Shown here piece after piece: positions 16,779 through 23,688 of a stretch of 25,068 nt of DNA (position 1 is its first letter; each line of letters begins with the position of its first letter). The notes under the pieces are model-generated. The model ran no database searches. It was not told where the DNA came from and saw only the letters and a program-made list of their open reading frames with translations. Location: assembly GCA_937892315.1 (NCBI GenBank), contig CALAVF010000144.1, forward strand, positions 1-25,068. The letters run 5' to 3'. The position numbers and the translations under genes were made by a program. This DNA is from an uncultured Prevotellaceae bacterium. GTDB lineage: Bacteria; Bacteroidota; Bacteroidia; Bacteroidales; Bacteroidaceae.

Positions 16779-18419
16779 ATGTTTGACATCGATTTTTCAC
16801 GCCTCATAGAACAGTTGCTCTATCAGCCCGATTCCCCGATGATTTTCTCTTCGGGCATATTCCTGTTCTTGTTTTTAGGATTCACACTCATCTATAACTG
16901 TCTCAGCAAGGCAGACACCCTCCGCATTCTTTTCGTCACCCTCTTCTCTTATTATTTCTACTATAAGAGCAGCGGCTTTTTCTTCTGGCTGTTGGCGTTG
17001 GTGACCACTTCCGACTATTTCATCGCACGAGCCATCGGCGGCGTGAAAGAACGGGGCGGGTTGGCAAAGACCCTTGTCTTCCTCTCGCTGGTGCTCGACT
17101 TGGGGCTTCTTGTCTTTTTCAAATATACCAATTTCCTCGGAGATACCATCTGCACCCTGCTCGAAAACAACGGCATCCACGTGCCTTCCTCCATCACTGG
17201 CTCCTACCTGAAAGCCGTTGTGTGGCAGCCACGCGACATCTTCCTGCCCGTGGGCATTTCCTTCTTCACCTTCCAGTCGCTGAGTTACACCATCGATGTC
17301 TATCGAGGCAACATCAAGCCCCTCAATCGGCTGCTCGATTATGCCTTCTACGTCAGTTTCTTCCCTCAGTTGGTGGCAGGCCCCATCGTTCGTGCTCGCG
17401 ACTTCATCCCACAGATTCGCCGTCCGCTCATGGTCACCGATGCCATGTTTGGCACGGGTGTCTTCTACATCATTGCCGGACTCTTCAAGAAAGCCGTCAT
17501 CTCCGACTATATCAGCGTCAACTTCGTCGAGCGTATCTTCGACCAGCCCGACCTGTACAGCGGACTTGAAAACCTCCTTGCCGTCTATGGCTACACCCTT
17601 CAGATTTACTGCGACTTTTCGGGCTATTCCGACATGGCAATCGGCATCGCCCTCCTGCTCGGGTTCGAGTTCCCCAAGAACTTCGACAGCCCCTACAAGT
17701 CTGCCTCCATCACCGAGTTCTGGCGGCGTTGGCACATCAGCCTCTCTTCCTGGCTCAAGGACTACCTGTACATCTCCCTGGGCGGCAACCGTCACGGCAA
17801 GTTCCGTCAATACTTCAACCTGCTCATGACCATGCTCCTCGGCGGCCTTTGGCACGGAGCCTCCCTCAACTTCATCCTGTGGGGCGGCATCCACGGCGTG
17901 CTCCTTTGCCTCGACAAAATCTGGCATTCCCTCTGTGGAGTGCTCAGCCCGTTGACCTATCTGCCGAGCAAGAAGACCCCCTCTCCAACCCTCCCCCATA
18001 ATGGGGAGGGAGCACCATTCGGATTGGGTAACATTACATCCTCCCCATTATGGGGGAGGGATGGAGAGAGGGTCTTCCTGTTGCTGGGCGGCATCATCAC
18101 CTTCCACCTTGTCGCCGCCTGCTGGGTGCTCTTCCGTGCCCAGTCTTTCGGCATCGCCGAGCAGGTCTTCCACCAGATTTTCTACAAGTTCGAGCCGCAG
18201 ATTTTCCTCCAGTGGTGCCAGTCATACGCCGCCGTCGGCAGCCTCATGCTCCTTGGCTACGTGCTCCACTTCCTGCCCCAGACACTCTCCGACAAGAGCA
18301 AGGTCTTCGTCACGAAATGCCCCTTGGTGGTCAAAGCCCTCCTCATCGTCATCGTTATCTTTATCGTCATCCAAATCAAATCGAGCGACGTGCAGCCCTT
18401 CATCTATTTCCAGTTCTGA
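16779..18419 (+). CDS. MBOAT-family O-acyltransferase (AlgI/DltB-like) carrying an in-frame repeat insertion
   Basis: 546 residues, multi-spanning. Family motifs include PVGISFFTFQSLSYTIDVYRG (~150-170), AGPIVRARDFIPQ, YCDFSGYSDMAIG, WRRWHISLSSWLKDYLYISLGG and the catalytic His359 in LLGGLWHGASLNFILWGG. AlgI-like proteins move acyl groups, usually acetyl, across the inner membrane for transfer to extracellular glycans, with SGNH proteins as partners; two lie immediately upstream. Residues ~399-433 are not MBOAT-like: they are encoded by a 104-bp palindromic repeat (17974-18077) rich in Pro/Gly/Glu, between two helices. The frame stays open and the C-terminal helices (VFLLLGGIITFHLVAACWVLFRA onward) are intact. 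Acceptor glycan is unknown. Confidence 0.9.
   Translation: MFDIDFSRLIEQLLYQPDSPMIFSSGIFLFLFLGFTLIYNCLSKADTLRILFVTLFSYYFYYKSSGFFFWLLALVTTSDYFIARAIGGVKERGGLAKTLVFLSLVLDLGLLVFFKYTNFLGDTICTLLENNGIHVPSSITGSYLKAVVWQPRDIFLPVGISFFTFQSLSYTIDVYRGNIKPLNRLLDYAFYVSFFPQLVAGPIVRARDFIPQIRRPLMVTDAMFGTGVFYIIAGLFKKAVISDYISVNFVERIFDQPDLYSGLENLLAVYGYTLQIYCDFSGYSDMAIGIALLLGFEFPKNFDSPYKSASITEFWRRWHISLSSWLKDYLYISLGGNRHGKFRQYFNLLMTMLLGGLWHGASLNFILWGGIHGVLLCLDKIWHSLCGVLSPLTYLPSKKTPSPTLPHNGEGAPFGLGNITSSPLWGRDGERVFLLLGGIITFHLVAACWVLFRAQSFGIAEQVFHQIFYKFEPQIFLQWCQSYAAVGSLMLLGYVLHFLPQTLSDKSKVFVTKCPLVVKALLIVIVIFIVIQIKSSDVQPFIYFQF
17974..18077. repeat. Palindromic repeat element inserted in the MBOAT coding sequence
   Basis: Two 37-bp arms (17974-18010 and 18041-18077) are inverted copies with two mismatches, separated by a 30-bp loop. 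Each arm contains a nested near-palindrome of the form CCTCCCCCATAATGGGGAGG. The element is G/C-homopolymer rich and unlike the coding sequence around it. It encodes ~35 residues in frame with the acyltransferase. Confidence 0.85.
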
Positions 18420-18431
18420 GGAAGTATTATA

Positions 18432-18514
18432 AGTGAAAAATGAAAAATTTGCTATCACAGCAGTTGCCAATGGTTGACCGTGCAAGTGCGGTAGCAAATT
18501 TTTCACTTTTCACT
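18432..18514. terminator. Long inverted repeat between convergent genes, possible bidirectional terminator
   Basis: 23-bp arms at 18432-18454 and 18492-18514 (AGTGAAAAATGAAAAATTTG then CTA, and its reverse complement) differ at one base and enclose 37 bp. It lies between the MBOAT stop (18419) and the HU-related gene stop (18524), where a bidirectional terminator is expected. The A/T-rich arms supply T-runs on both strands. The unusual arm length suggests it may instead be, or derive from, an interspersed repeat. Confidence 0.55.
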
Positions 18515-18523
18515 CATCACTTT

Positions 18524-18925
18524 TCATTTGTCATCCATCTCCTGCTGATACTCGTATCCGTTCTCCGCAATCGCCTGTTGCAGAGGCTGATGCGGATAGA
18601 ACCGAACCTTCACGCCCTTGATGCTGTCCGCAGGCTCTCCCAAGGCATCCGATGTCTCTGCCGATGCCGAGTTGATGACCGGCTTCAGCGTGCCGATGCC
18701 GTCAATCTGCACCGTGCGGCCAATCTTCAGGTAGTGAGAGACACGATCCATGAGTGCACCCACCACGCCCATTGTTTTACTGGGATTCTCGCCACATGAT
18801 TCCGCACACTCCTTCACCAACTCCTTGAAGGTGATGATGGGCAGTGCAGGCGACTGATAAATCCATGCATCATGCTGTCCGTCTGGACGCACGATTTTCT
18901 TCCTTGCTTTTCTTACGACTAACAT
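18524..18925 (-). CDS. HU-related DNA-binding protein
   Basis: 133 residues. It resembles the Bacteroidota HU-related family: an N-terminal ~25-residue extension, then an HU-type fold with ITFKELVKECAES, a helix ending MGVVGALMDRVSHYLKIGRTVQIDGIGTLKPVI (helix plus the conserved [IV]xxxGfGtf-like strand), and VKVRFYPHQPLQQAI toward the C-terminus. Such proteins are small nucleoid or DNA-bending proteins; individual roles are generally unknown. The start is supported by AAGGAG five nucleotides upstream of the ATG. It converges with the MBOAT gene and is separated from the anti-sigma gene by 327 bp. Confidence 0.8.
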   Translation of the reverse strand: MLVVRKARKKIVRPDGQHDAWIYQSPALPIITFKELVKECAESCGENPSKTMGVVGALMDRVSHYLKIGRTVQIDGIGTLKPVINSASAETSDALGEPADSIKGVKVRFYPHQPLQQAIAENGYEYQQEMDDK

Positions 18926-19252
18926 ACGTTCTCCTTTCTTTTATAAATGTTTATCCGTTCTTGTTGTTCGCATTTTCCCGTTCCTCCTGCCTACGCTCTT
19001 CTTTCCCTCCTAACCCACATTTCTCTTTCTCTCTTCTCCACTTTTTTCCATCCCCGTCCAAGAGTAAAATCCTCGGCTCGACACCCCTCAAACCACTCCC
19101 TCGCAACCCCTCAAGTGGTGTGACTCACACCGCCCTGGTGGTCTGAGTCACACCACCGAGGCGGTCTGACTCAGACCACTTTTGAGGCTTCGAGGTGATG
19201 GTTTTTAGGGTGAAGAGTATGTGTTGGAAGGTGGGGTGGGGGTGCTGGCGGA
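18926..19252. other. Non-coding stretch upstream of the HU-related gene
   Basis: No plausible gene. The first ~130 bp are pyrimidine-rich on the plus strand (purine-rich as leader of the minus-strand HU gene). The middle holds the three-unit palindrome array at 19114-19180. I see no exact TAnnTTTG promoter for the HU gene here. Confidence 0.6.
19109..19187. repeat. Three 21-bp palindromes at exactly 23-bp spacing, nested in a larger palindrome
   Basis: Units at 19114-19134, 19137-19157 and 19160-19180 each follow the form [AG]G[TC]GGT[GC]TGA[CG]TCA[CG]ACC[AG]C[CT]. The 15-bp core GGTGTGACTCACACC of unit 1 and GGTCTGACTCAGACC of unit 3 are perfect dyads about the central base; unit 2 has one mismatch. 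Unit 3 reverse-complemented resembles unit 1, so the whole block is palindromic about unit 2, extended by CCTCAA/TTGAGG at 19109-19114 and 19182-19187. It lies downstream of the anti-sigma gene and upstream of the HU-related gene. Confidence 0.85.
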
Positions 19253-20524
19253 TTAGAGTCCGCCATCGGCAATCCATAGATGCTGCTCGTTGTCATTTCT
19301 GATGGCGATGTGCTTCTGTTCTTGTTTTCCGTCGGGGTGGGTGAGGGTGTAGAACACGTAGGTTCCGATGTAGTTGTCATCGTGACGTTCCTTGAAGTCT
19401 GTCGCTTTGCAGCCTTTCATGTTTTCTGAGAGTGCGGGGAGGACGTTCTTGTAATAAATCAGGGCTTCGCTGGCATGGTTGGTGTCGCCTGTGATGATGG
19501 CTTGGATGATACGCTGGGCGGCTTGCGTGGCTGTTTCTTTCTGCAACAAGCGGAGTCTTTTGTCGGTTGTTTTTGTATCTTTCTCCAAGTCTGTCCATTG
19601 GCAATCAGGAATTTGTGTGAGATTTGCCTTGTTCATCATTACGTTATACTGGATGTTGTCAATGTGTAGCAGCAGTGTCTTCTGCCCCTTGCGGGCGAGC
19701 CATAGTTTGACGAATCTCAGCAAGCCGTCGTTCTTTGTGAAGACATTTTCCACTTCCACTTCGCAGTCGCCCATCTTCCCCGTTTCGAGCAGTTGTTGCA
19801 AGTCGCTGTTTTTCTCCGTTCCTCGGAAGGTGAGAATGACTGTGGAGTCAGTTTCTGTGCTGGTCAACTGGTTTTTCTTGGAGAAATCGATGGCTGACTT
19901 CTGCATCGCCAACAGACGGTCGGGATAGAGCAGGTTGATGAAGTGTTCGAGGAAGTTTGCCGAGCGTGTGCCTTTCAGATAGAGCACGTCGGGAATCCAC
20001 AGATATTGTGCTTGACCGTCACATACGATGGTGCGTCCGCCTTGTTTCTCTGCTCGATAGAAGACGCTGTCATTTTGCCGAAGCAGTCCAATGTCGATTC
20101 TCACAAAGTCAGCCTCGGGGTCGAAATAGGCAAAATTCTCATGGGGAGTGGTGCGGGCATAGATGGTCATCTGGAAACTGCCCACGTTCTGCACGCTTCG
20201 GATGCTCTGTTCTAAATACATTCCATGCGAGTTGTCGGCAACGGCAGGTGTGGAGAAGAAATGGTTCCAGCCGATGACAATGCCGAGCAGAAATGCGGCT
20301 GCGGCGGCGATGGGTCGCCAAATTCGATGGTGGATGGTGGTCGTTTTTGGAGTCACAGATGCCTCTTGTGGTTGCAGAACTTTGAAGGTTTCGGAGAGTT
20401 CCTCGTAATAGGCTTTGCACTCAGGGCATTCTGCCATGTGTTGCTTGCATTCAGCCTGTGTCTGCATGTTGATGGTGGTGTCGAAAAGGTCAACCACTTT
20501 ATTCTTAAATTCTTCGCAATTCAT
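19253..20524 (-). CDS. Anti-sigma factor with zinc-finger domain and large extracytoplasmic region
   Basis: 423 residues. The N-terminal ~45 residues form a zf-HC2/ZAS anti-sigma domain with His29-x3-Cys33-x2-Cys36 (KQHMAECPECKAYYEEL). One transmembrane helix is at ~69-87 (WRPIAAAAAFLLGIVIGW). The extracytoplasmic remainder (~90-423) is large for an anti-sigma factor. Its first half (VQNVGSFQMTIYARTT, FVRIDIGLLRQNDSVFYRAE, GQAQYLWIPDVLYLKG) has the beta-rich look of LolA/LolB-like lipid-binding folds, an impression only. The end (YYKNVLPALSENMKG ... GTYVFYTLTHPDGKQEQKHIAI) could be a separate small domain. It starts 12 bp after the sigma gene stop and should sequester that sigma factor. Confidence 0.8.
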   Translation of the reverse strand: MNCEEFKNKVVDLFDTTINMQTQAECKQHMAECPECKAYYEELSETFKVLQPQEASVTPKTTTIHHRIWRPIAAAAAFLLGIVIGWNHFFSTPAVADNSHGMYLEQSIRSVQNVGSFQMTIYARTTPHENFAYFDPEADFVRIDIGLLRQNDSVFYRAEKQGGRTIVCDGQAQYLWIPDVLYLKGTRSANFLEHFINLLYPDRLLAMQKSAIDFSKKNQLTSTETDSTVILTFRGTEKNSDLQQLLETGKMGDCEVEVENVFTKNDGLLRFVKLWLARKGQKTLLLHIDNIQYNVMMNKANLTQIPDCQWTDLEKDTKTTDKRLRLLQKETATQAAQRIIQAIITGDTNHASEALIYYKNVLPALSENMKGCKATDFKERHDDNYIGTYVFYTLTHPDGKQEQKHIAIRNDNEQHLWIADGGL

Positions 20525-20536
20525 TTTCTTTTGTTT

Positions 20537-21055
20537 TTAGAGTTCATGTTTTGTTTGTTTCATTGCTCGACGGATTTTCTCCAGTCCGTAGAGGAATCGG
20601 GATTTTACCGTCGGCAGTGGGATGGAAAGAATCTCTGCCACATCAGCAAAACTGTTGTTGCCATAGATTCTGAGTCGGATTACTTCGGCTTGTTCTTCGG
20701 GGATGTCCTTCAGTAGTTGTGTGATTCGTTGGATGTCTGCCTCATTGTTTTCTGTGGGAATGTCTGCCATGTCGAGGCGAGCATCTAAAGGAATCGTTCT
20801 GTGTCGTCCTGATGAGGATAGCCGTGAAGTGCAGAGGTTCGACAGCGTGCGGAAGAGGTATTTACGCCAGTCTTTCACTTCGTCTCCTTGCTTGTCGGCG
20901 AGTTTGTTGCAGATTTTCAGGTAGGCGTCTTGTAGCACGTCTTTCGCATCGTCGGCATTGCCCAATCTGTAACACGCATATCTCATCAGATGAGATTTCT
21001 CATGTTGCAGCAATTCTGCAAACTCGTTCATGGTAATGTTGTTTTCTCTATTCAT
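20537..21055 (-). CDS. ECF-family RNA polymerase sigma factor
   Basis: 172 residues from ATG 21055. Region 2 is at ~10-75 (LMRYACYRLGNADDAKDVLQDAYLKICNKL, then WRKYLFRTLSNLC). Region 4 is at ~115-165 (IPEEQAEVIRLRIYGNNSFADVAEILSIPLPTVKSRFLYGLEKIRRAM), containing the helix-turn-helix. I prefer 21055 over the in-frame ATG at 21109 because AAAAGG precedes it and the extra 18 residues are not sigma-like. It is paired with the downstream membrane anti-sigma factor, the standard arrangement for a cell-envelope-responsive ECF switch. The regulon is unknown; autoregulation is usual but no defined promoter was recognised. Confidence 0.9.
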   Translation of the reverse strand: MNRENNITMNEFAELLQHEKSHLMRYACYRLGNADDAKDVLQDAYLKICNKLADKQGDEVKDWRKYLFRTLSNLCTSRLSSSGRHRTIPLDARLDMADIPTENNEADIQRITQLLKDIPEEQAEVIRLRIYGNNSFADVAEILSIPLPTVKSRFLYGLEKIRRAMKQTKHEL

Positions 21056-21163
21056 TGCCTTTTTGTTGTTTTTTAGATGCATCTGACATAAAGACTCGGA
21101 AATGTCCAAAAAGATTTAAATGAACGAGATGAATTATGAAAATAGTGGGGGAAAAAGTCAAGG

Positions 21164-21206
21164 AAAAATGACCAAGGGGATGAACCGTGTTGGTGCATCC
21201 CCTTGG
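21164..21206 (-). terminator. Rho-independent terminator of nhaA
   Basis: The stem arms CCAAGGGGATG and CATCCCCTTGG (21172-21182 and 21196-21206) form a perfect 11-bp stem with a 13-nt loop. On the minus strand it is followed by a T-rich stretch (complement of AAAAA at 21164-21168). It lies 30 bp after the nhaA stop and isolates nhaA from the sigma gene. Confidence 0.85.
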
Positions 21207-21235
21207 CTATATGTGCATTGGTGTGAGGACAAAAT

Positions 21236-22612
21236 CTATGCTTTCTTCGTTTCCATCTTATGAAACAGAGAGATGAGGATGGAGCCGAGGATGCCTGCGG
21301 AAAGGGAGCCGAGCAGGACGGCTATCTTGCCGGAGGAGCGGAGAATGTCTGTGGTTTGAGGAGCGAGTTCGCCGAAGGAGAGGGTATCGACGAAAATCGC
21401 CATTGTGAAACCGATACCTCCCAGACAGGCGACAGCGAAAAGCATTTTCCAAGATGCCCCTTCAGGCATGGCTCCCACTTTACACTTGATGGCAATGAAA
21501 CTGGCAAGTGTGATGCCGATAGGTTTGCCGAGCAAGAGTCCGAAGAAGATGCCCATGCCGACGAAGCCAGCACCTTCGATGCCTGGCAATGCTTGGAAAA
21601 TATTGAAGAAACTGATGTCGGGAATGACAACTCCAGCGTTGGCAAGTGCAAAAATCGGCATGATGAGGAAGTTGACCCACGGATTGAGGGCATGTTCGAG
21701 GCGATAGGACATGCCAATGGAGTTGTTTGTGATGTAACTCATTCTGCGGAGGCAATGACGCTGAGGACCATTGGGGAAGGGGGCACCTTCTTCAAATTCG
21801 TCGTTGTCATATCGAGAAAGGCGAGTGAGGTACTTTCGGTTGTTGCGGTCGAGGAAAGAGCGGTTGAAACGTGCATCCATTGGAATCATGAATGCCATGA
21901 CCACGCCCGACATGGTGGAGTGGATGCCTGAATAGTAGAACAGGAACCAAACGACGATGGCGGGGATGAGGTAGTACATCATGCGTTTCTCGCCGAGTTT
22001 GTTCATGATGAAGATGCCTGCCAGAATGAGCAGGGCAACGAACAGGAGGGGAAGGTTGATGTCGCCTCCATAGAAAAATGCAACGACGAGGATGGCTCCG
22101 AGGTCGTCGGCGATGGCAAGTGCCGTGAGGAAAATCTTCAAGGAAACGGGCACTTTGTTGCCAAGAATGGACATGATGCCCACAGCGAATGCGATGTCTG
22201 TGGCTGTCGGGATTCCCCAACCGCCAGCCGTGGTTGTGCCTGCATTGAAAAGCAAGAAGAACAGAGCGGGGGCTGCCATTCCGCCAGCGGCGGCGATGAC
22301 TGGCAGGAGGGCTTTCTTGACGCTGGAAAGTTCTCCGCAAACTACTTCACGCTTGATTTCGAGTCCGACGGTGAAGAAGAACACCACCATGAGAATGTCG
22401 TTGATGAATTTCTCGACGGTCATGTCTTGAGGGAAACTGACGGTGAAACTCTCGTTGCTGATGGTCATGGAGAGGTTGGTCTCGAGAATCTCATGATAGA
22501 GATGAGCCGTCGCAGGCAAGTTTGCCAAAAGCATCGCTATGATGACACACAACAAAAGGGTGACACCCCCTGCCCAGGGCTGGTTCATGAAGTTCTTTCC
22601 TGAGAGTTTCAT
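21236..22612 (-). CDS. nhaA: Na+/H+ antiporter NhaA
   Basis: 458 residues from ATG 22612; ATG 22657 would add 15. I prefer 22612 because AAAGGA sits 9 nt upstream. NhaA exports Na+ (or Li+) in exchange for protons at the inner membrane. Motifs are FFFTVGLEIKREVV in TM2-3, the TM4 Asp139 in IPTATDIAFAVGI, the paired Asp169-Asp170 in ALAIADDLGAI that bind the cation, and Lys in LLLGKPIGI equivalent to E. coli Lys300. Compared with E. coli NhaA there is an extra hydrophilic loop of ~45 residues (around DRNNRKYLTRLSRYDNDEFEEG) before the RLEHALNPWVNFLIMP segment. The gene follows the AraC pair and has its own terminator. Confidence 0.95.
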   Translation of the reverse strand: MKLSGKNFMNQPWAGGVTLLLCVIIAMLLANLPATAHLYHEILETNLSMTISNESFTVSFPQDMTVEKFINDILMVVFFFTVGLEIKREVVCGELSSVKKALLPVIAAAGGMAAPALFFLLFNAGTTTAGGWGIPTATDIAFAVGIMSILGNKVPVSLKIFLTALAIADDLGAILVVAFFYGGDINLPLLFVALLILAGIFIMNKLGEKRMMYYLIPAIVVWFLFYYSGIHSTMSGVVMAFMIPMDARFNRSFLDRNNRKYLTRLSRYDNDEFEEGAPFPNGPQRHCLRRMSYITNNSIGMSYRLEHALNPWVNFLIMPIFALANAGVVIPDISFFNIFQALPGIEGAGFVGMGIFFGLLLGKPIGITLASFIAIKCKVGAMPEGASWKMLFAVACLGGIGFTMAIFVDTLSFGELAPQTTDILRSSGKIAVLLGSLSAGILGSILISLFHKMETKKA

Positions 22613-22702
22613 GGAATGCAGTCCTTTGTTCCAAGTGTAGAGTGGGATGAGTCGCATGAGGAAATAGGTGTTTTGTGTTAATATTTGAATTTCTGTTATT
22701 GC

Positions 22703-23683
22703 TTATTTGTCATTGATGGCAACCGAATCTGTTATGTTTTCTTTGTTTTTGTGTGTCCGCAAGTATTCTTTGGGTGTCTCGCCAGTTACTCGCTTGAAGA
22801 AACGGCTGAAACTGCTGATTGTCTGGAAGTTGAGCAGGTCTCTGATTTGGCTGAGTGTGTAGTTGTGTACGACCATGTACACAATGGCTTTCTTTACGAC
22901 CGACTCGTCAATCCAGGTAGATGCATTCTTCTTGCTGTAACTGACACAGACGAAGGAGAGGTATTTGCTGGAGATGCCAAGCAGATTGGCGTAGTAATGC
23001 ACGGTGCGATGTTCCTGTGAGTGCTTGTTCAAGGCAGCGAGGAAGCGGCAGTAAATATCATATTGGTGAGAGTTGTAGTTACCGTCTTCTTGTTGTATGA
23101 GGTCATGCTTGTGTATGTTCATGTTCTCGACGAAGAGGGCATTAAGCATACTACGTAAATAAACTTCCTTGTATTCGTATGAAGGTGCAAGTATGTCGTG
23201 TTTGATTTCTTGATATATGCTTAAAAGCCTTGGCTTCTGCTCGTCAGGCATTTCGGACACAAAGTAGCGTTGGGCTGCTTTGGTGGTGCTATAAGTCATG
23301 CCAAGATCCTTGAAGGTCTCAATGATAACCTTTGGATAGATAACGAGCATGAAGTAACTGATATCAGGGCTGACGTAGATGGGATTGATGACGCTATCGG
23401 GCATCGTGGTAATCATCATGCCCTCAGTCAGAGTCTCCACATTTCCGTTGATGTTGAGCCGGTACTCTCCTTTGTAGATGTACAGACAGGTCATCTGGTA
23501 GAGTTTGTTGCCAGTGGGGAATCGAAAAGAAACGAGCGGATTGGTACCGTTCAGCGTGTCAAAACAAAGTATATAATCACGGATGCCAGCCGAAGGGATG
23601 ATTCCGTCTCGGGTGAAGGAATCTGTGTATTCTATGTATCCACTGTTGTGGAGAGGTTGCTGAGATTTTGTTGTATATGGCAT
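22703..23683 (-). CDS. AraC-family transcriptional regulator (proximal of a tandem pair)
   Basis: 326 residues. The N-terminal ~200 residues resemble a cupin-like AraC sensor region (YRLNINGNVETLTEGMMITTMPD). The C-terminal ~100 residues hold an AraC/HTH_18 domain: HYYANLLGISSKYLSFVC for the first helix-turn-helix and LSQIRDLLNFQTISSFSRFFKRVTGETPKEY for the second, including the conserved FSRFFKR-TG-TP-Y pattern. A strong AGGAGGA Shine-Dalgarno 9 nt upstream lies inside the last codons of the preceding AraC gene, whose stop is 5 bp away, so the two are co-transcribed. Ligand and targets are unknown; nhaA immediately downstream is a candidate target. Confidence 0.88.
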   Translation of the reverse strand: MPYTTKSQQPLHNSGYIEYTDSFTRDGIIPSAGIRDYILCFDTLNGTNPLVSFRFPTGNKLYQMTCLYIYKGEYRLNINGNVETLTEGMMITTMPDSVINPIYVSPDISYFMLVIYPKVIIETFKDLGMTYSTTKAAQRYFVSEMPDEQKPRLLSIYQEIKHDILAPSYEYKEVYLRSMLNALFVENMNIHKHDLIQQEDGNYNSHQYDIYCRFLAALNKHSQEHRTVHYYANLLGISSKYLSFVCVSYSKKNASTWIDESVVKKAIVYMVVHNYTLSQIRDLLNFQTISSFSRFFKRVTGETPKEYLRTHKNKENITDSVAINDK

Positions 23684-23688
23684 GGCTG

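Noticed and set aside
16875..17999. 374-codon open frame antisense to the MBOAT gene
   Set aside because: Acidic, motif-free shadow of a C-rich membrane protein gene; it stops inside the palindromic element.
18001..18436. Overlapping plus-strand frames rich in Ser/Pro within the MBOAT 3' part
   Set aside because: Alternate-frame readings of the C-rich acyltransferase gene; the true frame keeps hydrophobic helices throughout.
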